Source: Pseudomonas sp. WS 5079 (GTDB lineage Bacteria; Pseudomonadota; Gammaproteobacteria; Pseudomonadales; Pseudomonadaceae). From it: a stretch of DNA of 49,347 nt. The position numbers and the translations under genes are program-made. The DNA is taken from assembly GCF_012985465.1 (NCBI RefSeq), contig NZ_JAAQWN010000016.1, forward strand, positions 1-49,347. The letters are read 5' to 3'. Shown one piece after another: positions 1-8,617 of this stretch. How positions within the stretch are numbered: position 1 is the stretch's first letter; every line of letters starts with the position of its first letter. The notes under the pieces are model-generated. The model was not told where the DNA came from and did not search any database. It saw nothing but the letters and a program-made list of their open reading frames with translations.

Positions 1-176
1 TCGTTGACGATTTTCGCCGGCAAGCCGGCTCCTACAGAGTCAGATGAGCCCCGGCTTTTTGTAGGAGCTGGCTTGCCAGCGAAAAACGCAAACTGGCTGC
101 GTTTCTGCAGGTTGCCCGCATTATCGTCGACGATTTTCGCCGGTAAGCCGGCTCCTACAGGAGGTGGGGCTGGGGC
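1..176. repeat. Three REP elements of the GTAGGAGC-type family
   Basis: This non-coding edge holds three copies of a Pseudomonas REP-like element, near 11-36, 60-86 and 132-160. The first and third read as the core GCCGGCAAGCCGGCTCCTACA (with one variant base in the third). The middle one is in inverted orientation, so elements one and two, or two and three, can pair. The same family recurs through the window. No gene is seen here. The elements lie just downstream of the leftward hydrolase that ends at 177 and may help end its transcript. Confidence 0.8.
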
Positions 177-803
177 TTACTTGCCCTCGGTCAACGCGTT
201 GTAGCTGGTGAACAGGTTGCGATAGTCCGGGATGTGGTTGGAGAACAAGGTCCCCAGGCCTTCGATATCGTTGCGCCAGTCGCGGTGCAGCTCGCACGCC
301 AGGCCGAACCAGGTCATCAGTTGGGCGCCGTTGGCGGTCATGCGGGCCCAGGCCGATTGCTGGGTCAGTTCGTTGAAAGTGCCGGAGGCATCGGTCACCA
401 CAAACACGTCATAGCCTTCGGCCAGGGCCGACAGTGCCGGGAACGCCACGCACACCTCGGTCACCACGCCAGCGATGATCAGTTGCTTCTTGCCGGTGGC
501 CTTGATGGCCTTGACGAAGTCTTCGTTGTCCCAGGCGTTGATCTGCCCAGGGCGGGCAATGTACGGCGCGTCCGGGAACAGGGCCTTGAGCTCGGGCACC
601 AGCGGGCCGTTGGGGCCGGTTTCGAAGCTGGTGGTGAGGATGGTCGGCAGCTTGAAGTATTTGGCCAGGTCAGCCAGGGCCAGGACGTTGTTCTTGAACT
701 TGTCGGGCTCGATATCGCGGACCAGTGACAGCAAGCCAGCCTGGTGGTCAACCAGCAGGACAGCTGCGTTGTCTTTGTCCAGGCGAACGTAAGGTTTAGA
801 CAT
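177..803 (-). CDS. YcaC-like isochorismatase-family cysteine hydrolase
   Basis: A 208-residue cytoplasmic hydrolase of the isochorismatase/YcaC superfamily. Asp19 (LLVDHQAGL), Arg84 (YIARPGQINAWDN) and Cys118 (VVTEVCVAFP) sit where the Asp, basic residue and nucleophilic Cys are found in YcaC. YcaC proteins are multimeric and their physiological substrate is not settled, so none is assigned. The ATG at 803 was chosen over the adjacent ATG at 806 because a GGAG lies seven bases before it. It follows a paralogue ending 64 bp upstream on the same strand, so the two probably form an operon, perhaps controlled by the divergent LysR gene. The family call is secure; the substrate is unknown. Confidence 0.88.
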   Translation of the reverse strand: MSKPYVRLDKDNAAVLLVDHQAGLLSLVRDIEPDKFKNNVLALADLAKYFKLPTILTTSFETGPNGPLVPELKALFPDAPYIARPGQINAWDNEDFVKAIKATGKKQLIIAGVVTEVCVAFPALSALAEGYDVFVVTDASGTFNELTQQSAWARMTANGAQLMTWFGLACELHRDWRNDIEGLGTLFSNHIPDYRNLFTSYNALTEGK

Positions 804-867
804 CATGATGCTCCTGATAAAAAAGGTGCTTGCCCAAATGGACCGCACCGGGGAAGGTCAGCCGTAT

Positions 868-1557
868 TTACTTGCGCTGGGAGTCTAGCTCTTCGTGATT
901 GTTTGCCACTTGCTGGGCCTTGATGTAGCTCTCGATCAGCAGTTGGTAGTGCGGCATGGCCTGGGTGTAGACGTTCGCCCACTCCTGGGCATCCGGACGG
1001 TTCCACGAGCCTTGCAGTTCCGACAGGGTGCCCATGATGTCGATCGGCACCACGCCGGCCTGGGCCAGGCGCGCGACGGTCAGGTCGGTGGCCAGTTTCG
1101 AGTGGTTGCCCGACGCGTCGACTACGGCGAACACCTTGTAGCCTTCATGCACCGCCGCGATGGACGGAAACGCCAGGCACACGCTGGTCAGGGTGCCGGC
1201 AATCACCAGGGTCTTCTTGCCGGTGGCCTTGACCGCCGCGTGGAACTCGGGGTTATCCCAGGCATTGATCTCGCCGCGCCGGGCGACGTACTGGGCATGG
1301 GGCGCCGCTTCATGAATTTCCGGGATCAACGGGCCGTTCGGCCCCTGGGGCACTGAAGCGGTGGTGATGACCGGGATTTTCAGCAGGGTCGCGGCCTTGG
1401 CCAAGGCAATGGCATTGGCGCGCAATTGAGGAACATCAATGTCCTTGACGATCTGGAACAGGCCGCTCTGGTGGTCGATCAGCAACATGGCGGTGTCGGT
1501 GGGGTCAATCGTCGGCTTCTGACCATTAAAGTTTGCAGCGTTACTTGAAGCGCTCAT
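868..1557 (-). CDS. Second YcaC-like isochorismatase-family hydrolase
   Basis: A 229-residue paralogue of the next gene in the same superfamily. It has a longer N-terminus, then the Asp region (LLIDHQSGLF), the basic-residue loop (YVARRGEINAWDN) and the Cys region (TLTSVCLAFP), in the same order. The ATG at 1557 is preferred to the one at 1563, because the GAGGA lies about eight bases before 1557 but only about two before 1563. The two proteins keep the catalytic residues but differ widely elsewhere, so they may act on different amides or esters, or form mixed oligomers; that is inference. Its promoter must lie in the 430 bp region shared with the divergent LysR gene. Confidence 0.86.
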   Translation of the reverse strand: MSASSNAANFNGQKPTIDPTDTAMLLIDHQSGLFQIVKDIDVPQLRANAIALAKAATLLKIPVITTASVPQGPNGPLIPEIHEAAPHAQYVARRGEINAWDNPEFHAAVKATGKKTLVIAGTLTSVCLAFPSIAAVHEGYKVFAVVDASGNHSKLATDLTVARLAQAGVVPIDIMGTLSELQGSWNRPDAQEWANVYTQAMPHYQLLIESYIKAQQVANNHEELDSQRK

Positions 1558-1989
1558 TTGCATTTCCTCTTGCGTGGATGAACCTCCCTGGCATTACTGC
1601 CTGCCAAATGCCCGGCAGGCTCTGCACGTCCTGTGCAGATATGAATGGGTTACGACTCGCCAGGTTCGTTCGCTTTCGGACCTCAGGCCTCGAAGCGCCT
1701 GGCAACAGCTGACAATTCCAACAATGGAACGCCTGCGCACAGCAATTTTTGTTAGCGCAAGGCGATCATTTTTTGCATTCCTGCAGATTTACCCCGAACG
1801 GAGCCAACGCTCATGGACCACCCGAGCCAGTCCAGCCCACCGAGTGCCAGCCCATATGCCCCCTACCGCTACCGTGATTCACTGCGCGTGTGTGGCCTGA
1901 AACAAACAGCGGCTCCACCTTAGTCATCACTCTAGGTGTTCGGTAGTGGTTGAATTAGACTTCACCATCTCAAAATTGGAACGATGCGC
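1558..1989. promoter_or_regulatory. Divergent intergenic region with two hairpins
   Basis: About 430 bp between the leftward hydrolases and the rightward LysR gene, with no convincing ORF. Two adjacent perfect inverted repeats lie near the hydrolase side. The first has 7-bp arms at 1599-1605 and 1614-1620 (GCCTGCC/GGCAGGC). The second has 7-bp arms at 1621-1627 and 1633-1639 (TCTGCAC/GTGCAGA). They lie 40-80 bp before the hydrolase start, a plausible place for an operator, but no regulator can be assigned. The last 60 bp are AT-richer and probably hold the LysR promoter. Confidence 0.45.
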
Positions 1990-2901
1990 ATGTTCGACCT
2001 GAATGAACTCTTCCTCTACGCCAAGGTGGTGGAGCATGGTGGCTTTGCGGCGGCCGGTCGGGCACTCAACATGCCCAAGTCGACCTTGAGCCGCCGGGTC
2101 AGCCAGTTGGAGGCGCGGCTGGGGGCACGCCTGATACAGCGCTCGACCCGGCAGTTCCAGGTCACCGACATTGGCCTGGCCTATTACCGCCACTGCGTGG
2201 CGATGACCGCCGAGGCGGAGTCGGCCGAGGACCTGATCGCCTTCAACAAGGCCGAGCCGCGTGGGGTGATTCGCCTGAGTTGCACCACCGCCCTGCTCAA
2301 TTACTGGGTGGCGCCGATGCTGGGCCAGTTCATGGCGCAGTGCCCCAGCGTCGAGCTCAACGTGAAGAGTTTCAACCGTAAGGTCGATGTGATCAGCGAG
2401 GGCTATGACATTGCGCTGAACCTGTGCTTCCCACCGTTGGAAAGCAGCGACCTGGTGATGAAGCTGCTCGCCAGGAGCACCCAGGTGCTGGTAGCGAGCC
2501 CGGGTTTTCTACAGGAGCATCCACGGCCCCTGGTCCCTGCCGATTTGTCAGGACTGCCGACCATCTGCTGGGGCAACCCGACAGCGCAGTACGTCTGGGG
2601 CCTGACCGGGCCAGCAGGCGAGACGGCCGAGATCTGCCACGCACCACGGCTGATCAGCGATGACATGCCCACCCTGAAAAGCGCGGTGCTCCAGGGCGTG
2701 GGCGTCGCCAACCTGCCGCTGGCGGTGGTCGAGGATGAGATCAGACACGGGCGCCTGATCAGCCTGCTCCCCGATTGGCGCCCCACCGAAGGCGTGATCA
2801 CCGCCGTCTTCCCTTCAAGGAGGGGACTGTTGCCGTCGGTGCGCACGTTGATCGACTTTCTGGCGCAGGCGTTTGCCGCGCAGCAACAGCAGCACAGCTG
2901 A
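1990..2901 (+). CDS. LysR-family transcriptional regulator
   Basis: A LysR-type regulator of about 303 residues. The N-terminal winged helix-turn-helix is clear (FDLNELFLYAKVVEHGGFAA, then the helix region around PKSTLSRRVSQLEARLGARL) and a typical effector-binding domain follows. The ATG at 1990 is preferred to the one at 1984 because the only ribosome-binding-like sequence (GGAA at 1978) is about nine bases before 1990. It diverges from the two hydrolase genes, the usual arrangement for a LysR regulator and its target. It could instead act on the biosynthetic cluster 330 bp downstream, but that cluster has its own LysR gene. Confidence 0.88.
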   Translation: MFDLNELFLYAKVVEHGGFAAAGRALNMPKSTLSRRVSQLEARLGARLIQRSTRQFQVTDIGLAYYRHCVAMTAEAESAEDLIAFNKAEPRGVIRLSCTTALLNYWVAPMLGQFMAQCPSVELNVKSFNRKVDVISEGYDIALNLCFPPLESSDLVMKLLARSTQVLVASPGFLQEHPRPLVPADLSGLPTICWGNPTAQYVWGLTGPAGETAEICHAPRLISDDMPTLKSAVLQGVGVANLPLAVVEDEIRHGRLISLLPDWRPTEGVITAVFPSRRGLLPSVRTLIDFLAQAFAAQQQQHS

Positions 2902-3231
2902 GGCCGCGCCCAAGGTGACGAAGTGTGACCGCGACCATTAACCGTACCCTGCTCGGCCCACATCCTGCGTACCTCCCACGGCGTGAAAAGCACTGCACCC
3001 CGGGCAACCTCCCTTGATCGCCCCCGGCGTCTGTGACTGGACGCCAGTGGCGGGAATTACATCAGCTCAATAAACGTTATGTATAACGACCAGTTAACCA
3101 TGTCGCGCATTTTGTAGGATAAGTCGTCTATCCCCCGCTTTACACCATCGTAGTTACCGAACAAGAATGAACACCCCACGCAGTACCATTAACTAATTCA
3201 ACCAGAAAAACATTTTTCCGGAGAATACAGA
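2902..3231 (+). promoter_or_regulatory. Leader and promoter region of the biosynthetic cluster
   Basis: A 330 bp gap without a convincing gene, becoming distinctly AT-rich after about 3060. It contains an imperfect palindrome at 3075-3088 (CGTTAT-GT-ATAACG) and a short inverted repeat GGATA/TATCC around 3117-3133. The first cluster gene starts at 3232 behind a GGAG. The palindrome is a reasonable candidate operator for the cluster LysR protein, but nothing in the sequence proves it. The opening of the gap, just after the LysR stop, shows no clear terminator. Confidence 0.4.
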
Positions 3232-3906
3232 ATGGCCAGCGAAAACTATGCAAGCAATGGCGTCGCAACTGCCCCATTAACTTCCGTGAATCAGGCACTC
3301 AACTTTGGTCGTGACTATTCGCGTCTAAAGAACTACTACGAGACCTGGTCAGCCGATTATGACAATGATGTCTCTGAAGAAAATTACTGCGGCCCCAGCA
3401 TGCTCGCAGATCTCTTCGACTCATTGCACCGAGCCCCGCGGGAGCGCCAGTCGCTGCGTATCATGGATGCCTGCTGCGGCACTGGCCTGGTGGGTAAAGA
3501 GCTGATGCTACGGGGGTTTGCGCCGGTAGACGGGTGTGACCTGTCGCCGGCCATGACCCACCTGGCGCACAAGACCCAGGCCTACGCCAGACTGTATGGC
3601 GGGGTGGATCTTACGGAACACAATCCATTGATTGCAGATAACCAGTATGACGCGACCTTTTGTTGCGGTGCGTTTATCCAGGGCCACTTACCCATCGAGG
3701 CGATCCATGAACTTATGCGCATTACCACGCAGGGTGGAGTGATTCTGTTCAGTACTCGCTGTAGTTTTTATCAAGACGAACACTTTGATAAATTCCTGGA
3801 CAAGTTAACCGCCTCTGCACAACTTTGTGCACTGAGCTCCTTTATGAACGCTGCTTACTTAAACGACGTGCAAGCCCACTACTTGGCGTTCGCCGTCAAC
3901 AAATAA
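3232..3906 (+). CDS. Class I SAM-dependent methyltransferase
   Basis: A 224-residue protein with the Rossmann SAM-binding motif I at residues 79-85 (DACCGTG) and an acidic motif II (DGCDLSP), as in the Williams-Beuren/UbiE-like class I methyltransferases. It should transfer a methyl group from SAM to a small molecule in the cytoplasm. The acceptor cannot be read from the sequence. It opens a rightward block of five tightly spaced genes, with a 2OG-Fe(II) oxygenase 13 bp downstream. A GGAG lies before the ATG. The gene is visibly more AT-rich than its neighbours, especially near its 3' end, which hints at a separate origin. Given the enolase-superfamily and Rieske genes downstream, N-methylation of an amino acid is one idea, but only inference. 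Confidence 0.82.
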   Translation: MASENYASNGVATAPLTSVNQALNFGRDYSRLKNYYETWSADYDNDVSEENYCGPSMLADLFDSLHRAPRERQSLRIMDACCGTGLVGKELMLRGFAPVDGCDLSPAMTHLAHKTQAYARLYGGVDLTEHNPLIADNQYDATFCCGAFIQGHLPIEAIHELMRITTQGGVILFSTRCSFYQDEHFDKFLDKLTASAQLCALSSFMNAAYLNDVQAHYLAFAVNK

Positions 3907-3919
3907 TCAGGAGTCGAAC

Positions 3920-4849
3920 ATGGATGTGCTCAAAAGTATCTCCCTTGAGCGCCTTGCATCGACCCAAGCAGATTATGAAGTCAGCCGTTTGCGCGATTGT
4001 TGCGTCAATGATGGATTCTTCTACCTGGCCGATCATGGTATCCGGCTCTCGTTGATAGAGGATGCCTTGGCCACGGCGCGCCAGTTCTTTGCGCTGCCAC
4101 TGTCGATCAAAAAGCAGTTCGGCCAGGACCGCCAAGTAGTCAGCCCCAAGACGTGCCGTGGGTATGTCGATACGTTTGGCGAGACCCTGCATGCGCCCAC
4201 CGGCCCCGACCGCAAGCAGCATTTCGACATGGGCCGGGAAGCACCGGCCTGCGACTTGCCTTTTACCGGGCCAAACCTGCTGCCCAGCGACGACCAGGCG
4301 CCCGGATTTGCCATGGCCATGCTGGCTCTGCAACACGAAGTAATGAGCCGCGTAGTGCCCGCGCTGTTGCGCGGCCTGGCCCGGTCCCTGGGGCTGGATG
4401 GCGAATTTTTCCAGGGCTTTTTTTCCGACCCGGTGTTGATCCAGCGCGCCCTGTATTACCCGCCGTCGGGCAGCGGCGCGGGCAAGCACACCGATAACGG
4501 CATGTTTACCTTGCTGTTCCAGGACCCGCGAGATGCCTGCGCCCTCAGTGCGTTTTCCCAGGGGCGCTGGATCGACGTGCCGTGCCGCAAACACGAGGTG
4601 GTGGTCAATCTCGGCGATATGTTGATGAAGTGGAGCAACGGCCTGTTCACCAGCACACCGCACCAGGTCATCCACCGCGCCAGCACCGCCAGAGTGTCGT
4701 TGCCGTTTTTTGTGTACCCGAACATCGATGCGGTGTTCACGCCCCTGGGCGGCGACGCAACGGTCGCCTGCCAACAGGTGATGCTCGACAACTTTAATTC
4801 CATCTGGGTGTCCGGCCAGGGCGCCGGCAGGGCGCGCGAGTTCGCTTGA
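3920..4849 (+). CDS. 2-oxoglutarate/Fe(II)-dependent oxygenase, IPNS-like
   Basis: A 309-residue oxygenase of the isopenicillin-N-synthase-like family. The iron-binding triad is visible as His190-x-Asp192 (GKHTDNG) and His248 (STPHQVIH). Arg258-x-Ser260 (RVSLPFF) is the usual pair that binds the 2-oxoglutarate carboxylate. The N-terminal cap (CCVNDGFFYLADHGI) also fits the family. It probably hydroxylates, desaturates or cyclises the pathway intermediate in the cytoplasm. A CAGGAG precedes the ATG. It lies 13 bp after the methyltransferase gene, and the following dehydrogenase begins 23 bp after its stop, so the genes are co-transcribed. Length and all key residues look intact. The substrate is unknown. 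Confidence 0.9.
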   Translation: MDVLKSISLERLASTQADYEVSRLRDCCVNDGFFYLADHGIRLSLIEDALATARQFFALPLSIKKQFGQDRQVVSPKTCRGYVDTFGETLHAPTGPDRKQHFDMGREAPACDLPFTGPNLLPSDDQAPGFAMAMLALQHEVMSRVVPALLRGLARSLGLDGEFFQGFFSDPVLIQRALYYPPSGSGAGKHTDNGMFTLLFQDPRDACALSAFSQGRWIDVPCRKHEVVVNLGDMLMKWSNGLFTSTPHQVIHRASTARVSLPFFVYPNIDAVFTPLGGDATVACQQVMLDNFNSIWVSGQGAGRAREFA

Positions 4850-4872
4850 AGCAGCCCCACAGGAGAAGCGAT

Positions 4873-6243
4873 ATGGACAGCGCAACGCCAAGCAAAATCG
4901 CCTTCATCGGCGTCGGAAATATGGGCCGCCCCCTGGTGGAGCGCCTGCTGCACGCCGGCTACGCCGTGCAGGTGTATGACATCGACGCGGCACACACACG
5001 CTCGGTGATCGCCGCCGGTGCCTGCTGGAAGGCCACCCCGGCACTGTGCGCCAGTGGCTGTGAGGTGGTCGTGACCTGCCTGCCTCTGCCCCATCATGTA
5101 CTGGAAAACATGACCGGGCCGCACGGCGCGCTGGCCGGGATGGCGGCGCATTCGGTGTGGATCGACACCTCCACCACCGACTACCACAACACCCGCTACA
5201 TCGCCGGGCTGGCCCGGCAAAAATCCATCTACAGCCTGGAAGCCCCGGTCAGCAACCTGTCGCACATGGGGGTGGATTTCGCCAACGTGTGCTTTTACAT
5301 CGGGGGCGATGAGCGCGGTTATCAATTGAGCCGCAACGTGTTGGAGACCATGGGCCGCAAGGCGTTTTACGTGGGCGAGATCGGCGCCGGGCAGTCCGTC
5401 AAGCTGCTGACCAACCTACTGTTCTACGCTGCGACCGCCGTGTGGGCCGAGTTACTGGTATTGGCCAGGGCCCATGAGATCCCGCTGCATTGGCTGTGGG
5501 ATTTCGTCAAGACCTCCCGTGGCAACTGCTTTGTCAGCAACCAGTTGACCCCCTTTATGCTCGACGCCAGCTATGACCATTCCTGCACCCTGGAGATCAC
5601 GGTCAAGGACATGAACCTCACCGAGGCGCTGGCCGATGAGCTGGGAGTGGCGATGCCGTTGGGGCGCATCGTCGCTGAGCGTTATCGACAGGCAGGCGCA
5701 CAGTTCGACAGCCAGGACAATCACGTCAAGATCGCCGCCTTGAGCGAACAGGAAAATCGCATTGCCCTTGCCCTGCCGGGCTTCCAGGCGCCCTCGCCCT
5801 ACGGAGCCAATCGCGCCTACCGCCATAGCGGCGCCTTTACCGAGGATGCCTTCGGTCGCATCACCCCCACCCTGCCGCACGCGTTCCATTGCGGCATCAC
5901 CTTTACCGACAATCAGAAGATCAAGCTGGCGGCGCACCTGGTGGAGTTTCTCGCTTGCATCAACCGGGTCATCCTTGGCGAAGCGGCTGAGATCGGCAGC
6001 GCCATGGGCCTGTCACCGACGCTGATCACCCAGGTGGTCAACTGGAGCTGTGGCCCCAGCTGGGTGGCCGAACACCTGGACAGCTACGAGCCGTGTTTCG
6101 ACAGCATCGCGGTGGTCGAGCAAAAACGCCACGCGCTGCAACTGAGCGTGATCAACCGGATCTTCCAACAATCGATCCTGGATGCGGCCATCCCACGCCG
6201 GATACCGGGCCTGGCCCTCGCCGAGGGGGTATGTGCGCCATGA
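4873..6243 (+). CDS. 3-hydroxyisobutyrate-dehydrogenase-like oxidoreductase with extra C-terminal domain
   Basis: A 456-residue NAD(P)-binding protein of the beta-hydroxyacid dehydrogenase family. The dinucleotide-binding loop is at residues 12-18 (IGVGNMG). The substrate motif is degenerate (EAPVSNL instead of the usual DAPVSGG). The catalytic Lys177 lies in GAGQSVKLLTN. Ordinary members have about 290-300 residues. This one goes on with a further helical segment of some 150 residues that looks like a second copy of the all-helical C-terminal domain (residues about 330-440). The ATG at 4873 has AGGAGA ten bases before it. The stop overlaps the next start (ATGA at 6240). It could oxidise a hydroxyacid intermediate or reduce an imine or oxoacid; the direction is not readable. 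Confidence 0.82.
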   Translation: MDSATPSKIAFIGVGNMGRPLVERLLHAGYAVQVYDIDAAHTRSVIAAGACWKATPALCASGCEVVVTCLPLPHHVLENMTGPHGALAGMAAHSVWIDTSTTDYHNTRYIAGLARQKSIYSLEAPVSNLSHMGVDFANVCFYIGGDERGYQLSRNVLETMGRKAFYVGEIGAGQSVKLLTNLLFYAATAVWAELLVLARAHEIPLHWLWDFVKTSRGNCFVSNQLTPFMLDASYDHSCTLEITVKDMNLTEALADELGVAMPLGRIVAERYRQAGAQFDSQDNHVKIAALSEQENRIALALPGFQAPSPYGANRAYRHSGAFTEDAFGRITPTLPHAFHCGITFTDNQKIKLAAHLVEFLACINRVILGEAAEIGSAMGLSPTLITQVVNWSCGPSWVAEHLDSYEPCFDSIAVVEQKRHALQLSVINRIFQQSILDAAIPRRIPGLALAEGVCAP

Positions 6244-7343
6244 AAATAACGTCGATCAAGGTCTATCAGTTCGATGTGCCGCTCAAGGAAAAATACAGCC
6301 TCAGCGGCGGGCGCCTGCACTATGCCGCGCTGGACTCCACCGTGGTGGTGATCGGCACCGACAGCGGCTTGCAGGGGGTGGGAGAAAGCTGCCCATGGGG
6401 CGCCACCTACCTGCCGGCCTATGCCAAAGGCGTACGGGCGGGGATCGCGGAACTGGCGCCGCACCTGCTGGGGGAGAACCCGCTGTACCTGGAGCAGATC
6501 AACGAGCGCATGGACGTCATGCTGCCCGGGCACCCCTATGTAAAAGCGGCCATTGACCTGGCCTGCTGGGACATTCTGGGCAAGCACTGCCAGTTGCCGG
6601 TGTATGCCTTGCTGGGAGGCAAATTCCAGGCCTCGATTGCCTTGCAGAGCAGCATCCCCACAGGTGATCCCGAGCACATGGCAACGCACCTGCAAGCCGC
6701 CCGCCAGCAGGGTTATCGTACCCATTCGTGCAAGGTGGGTACCGGTGTCGTGGAGGATGTCGCGCGGATCAACAGCCTGATCGAGCAACGCCTGCCGGGC
6801 GAGGTGATCACCTTCGATGTCAATCGCGCCTGGACGGTGGCCGATGCCGTCGCGGTGATGAACAGCGTGCAGGATCCCACGGTGTGTTTCGAACAGCCCT
6901 GTGAGTCCATGGACCAATGCCGCGCCGTGCGCGAGCTGACCCGCAACCCGATCATCCTGGATGAGTCCATCGTGACCCTGGCCGACCTGGTGTACGCCCA
7001 ACGCCATAACATCACCCAGGCCATCGGGCTGAAAATCGCCCGGGTCGGCGGCTTGACCAAGGCCCGGCAACTGCGCGACTTCTGCCTCCATCACGGGATC
7101 CAGATGAACATCGAGGACGTCGGCGGCACGCTGGTGTCCGACAGCGCCGTCATGCACCTGGCTACCGCGACGCCGGCGCGTTTTCATCGTGCGAGCTGGA
7201 ACTGTTGCCGCCACCACGATGTGCAACTGGCCACGGGCGGGTTCGATATTCGCCAGGGCCGCGCCTATGTGCAGGACAGGCCGGGGCTGGGGCTTGACCT
7301 TGACCCCCGGTGTTTCGAATCGGCGCTCGCCCAGTACAGCTGA
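6240..7343 (+). CDS. Enolase-superfamily (mandelate racemase/muconate lactonizing) enzyme
   Basis: A 367-residue MR/MLE-family enzyme. The metal ligands are visible as Asp193 (TFDVNRAW), Glu218 (CFEQP) and Asp241 (LDES). Candidate acid-base lysines are Lys165 (HSCKVG) and Lys265 (GLKIARVGG). The usual K-x-K is S-x-K here. Such enzymes abstract a proton next to a carboxylate and then racemise, epimerise or eliminate. Members near this type act on proline derivatives and betaines, for example cis-3-hydroxyproline dehydratase and hydroxyproline-betaine epimerase; that link is from general resemblance only. The start overlaps the upstream stop by ATGA, so translation is coupled. A Rieske oxygenase follows 40 bp downstream. 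Confidence 0.85.
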   Translation: MKITSIKVYQFDVPLKEKYSLSGGRLHYAALDSTVVVIGTDSGLQGVGESCPWGATYLPAYAKGVRAGIAELAPHLLGENPLYLEQINERMDVMLPGHPYVKAAIDLACWDILGKHCQLPVYALLGGKFQASIALQSSIPTGDPEHMATHLQAARQQGYRTHSCKVGTGVVEDVARINSLIEQRLPGEVITFDVNRAWTVADAVAVMNSVQDPTVCFEQPCESMDQCRAVRELTRNPIILDESIVTLADLVYAQRHNITQAIGLKIARVGGLTKARQLRDFCLHHGIQMNIEDVGGTLVSDSAVMHLATATPARFHRASWNCCRHHDVQLATGGFDIRQGRAYVQDRPGLGLDLDPRCFESALAQYS

Positions 7344-7383
7344 GCCCCCCACCCCTTTATCCCCGTTGATCCATGGAGGTTCC

Positions 7384-8526
7384 ATGTCCAGCGCCCCATC
7401 GTCCCCGCACCTGGCTCGAGGCTTTGCCGCCGACCCCTTTGCATCCTTCACCTTGCCCAGCGAACACTATGTGGACAGCGGGCTGTTCGAGCAGGAGATG
7501 CAGCTGATTTTCTGCAAGACCTGGCAGTACGTATGCCACGTGTCAGCCCTGGCCCAGGTCGGCGACTATTACGTACGCGACCTGGGCCGCCAGAGTGCCC
7601 TGGTGGTCAAGGACCAGGATGGCGCCTTCAAGGCCTTCCACAATGTGTGCCAGCACCGTGCACATCGGCTCGTGGAGGGCCGCGGGCATGTGCCCGGGCT
7701 GCTGACCTGCCCTTACCATGCCTGGGCCTACAACACCCAGGGCCAACTGATCAGTGCGCGCAAGTCCGAACACGTCAAGAACTTCAGCACCGCGCAGGTG
7801 CAACTCGCACCCATCCTGCTTGAGGTATTTTGCGGGTTTATCTTTATCAACTTCGACAGCCACTGCGCCTCCATGCAAACCCTGCTGCCCGGCCTGGAGG
7901 ACTCCATCCGCGCGTTCGCCCCCGCACCGGAACGCTTGGTCCATGCCTACTCCAAGGACTACAGCGTGCAGTCGAACTGGAAGGTCTCGGTGGAGAACTA
8001 TTCGGAGTGTTATCACTGCCCGATGTGCCACCCGACGCTGTCCATGGCCACCCTGGACCTGAAGAGCTACCACTTGGCGATCCATGAGCATTACCACGCC
8101 CATGTCAGCCACGACAGCGGTGAGAACCAGGGGTATACGATGAAGCAGACCTCAGCCCAGTCCCGCCAGTTTGGCGCCTGGTACCTATGGCCGAATTTTT
8201 GCCTGGAGGTTTACCCAGGAGGCTATATGAATGTGCTGCATCACATCCCGCTCGCGGTGGATCACACCGTGCAGGTGGTCGAATGGTTCTGCGAGGCGGC
8301 CACCCCCACGCGCGAAGAACAGGAAGTCATCGACTTTGTGGCGGTGATTCGTGAAGAAGATGTGCCGCTGTGCGCCAGCGTGCAGCGCGGCTTGAGCAGT
8401 GATGGCTACCAGCAGGGGCGTTTTATCGTCGACCCAGGCCTGGGCGCCAACAGCGAACACGCCGTGCATGACATCCAGAAAAAAACCCTGGCAGCCCTCG
8501 GCCTGCTGCTCGCCGAAGATCGCTAA
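7384..8526 (+). CDS. Rieske non-heme iron oxygenase, alpha subunit
   Basis: A 380-residue ring-hydroxylating-type oxygenase. The Rieske [2Fe-2S] ligands are Cys89-x-His91 and Cys109-x2-His112. The mononuclear iron site shows Glu208-x2-His211-x4-His216 within ENYSECYHCPMCH. The C-terminal stretch VQRGLSSDGYQQGRF recalls the group that attacks quaternary amines (glycine betaine, stachydrine and carnitine oxygenases) more than the aromatic dioxygenases. No reductase is encoded in the window, so electrons must come from a partner elsewhere. A GGAGG lies five bases before the ATG. It ends the first block of the cluster. N-demethylation or C-hydroxylation are both possible. Confidence 0.87.
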   Translation: MSSAPSSPHLARGFAADPFASFTLPSEHYVDSGLFEQEMQLIFCKTWQYVCHVSALAQVGDYYVRDLGRQSALVVKDQDGAFKAFHNVCQHRAHRLVEGRGHVPGLLTCPYHAWAYNTQGQLISARKSEHVKNFSTAQVQLAPILLEVFCGFIFINFDSHCASMQTLLPGLEDSIRAFAPAPERLVHAYSKDYSVQSNWKVSVENYSECYHCPMCHPTLSMATLDLKSYHLAIHEHYHAHVSHDSGENQGYTMKQTSAQSRQFGAWYLWPNFCLEVYPGGYMNVLHHIPLAVDHTVQVVEWFCEAATPTREEQEVIDFVAVIREEDVPLCASVQRGLSSDGYQQGRFIVDPGLGANSEHAVHDIQKKTLAALGLLLAEDR

Positions 8527-8545
8527 GGCCCGTGTAGGCCGATGC

Positions 8546-8579
8546 CCCTGACTGAGCAGGCTTGCCGGCTCAGTCAGGG
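8546..8579. terminator. Convergent-gene hairpin
   Basis: A perfect 12-bp stem (CCCTGACTGAGC with its complement) around a 10-base loop. It lies between the Rieske stop and the stop of the leftward LysR gene. There is no U-tract on either side, so it may be a weak bidirectional terminator or a REP-derived hairpin; the loop contains GGCTTGCC, as the REPs do. Confidence 0.55.
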
Positions 8580-8617
8580 CACAAACGCTCCCCCCATGTG
8601 CTGGGCAGCGCTTAGCC

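Noticed and set aside
2902..3230. Short ORFs in the cluster leader, for example a 9-codon ORF near 3167
   Set aside because: No ribosome site or recognisable peptide.
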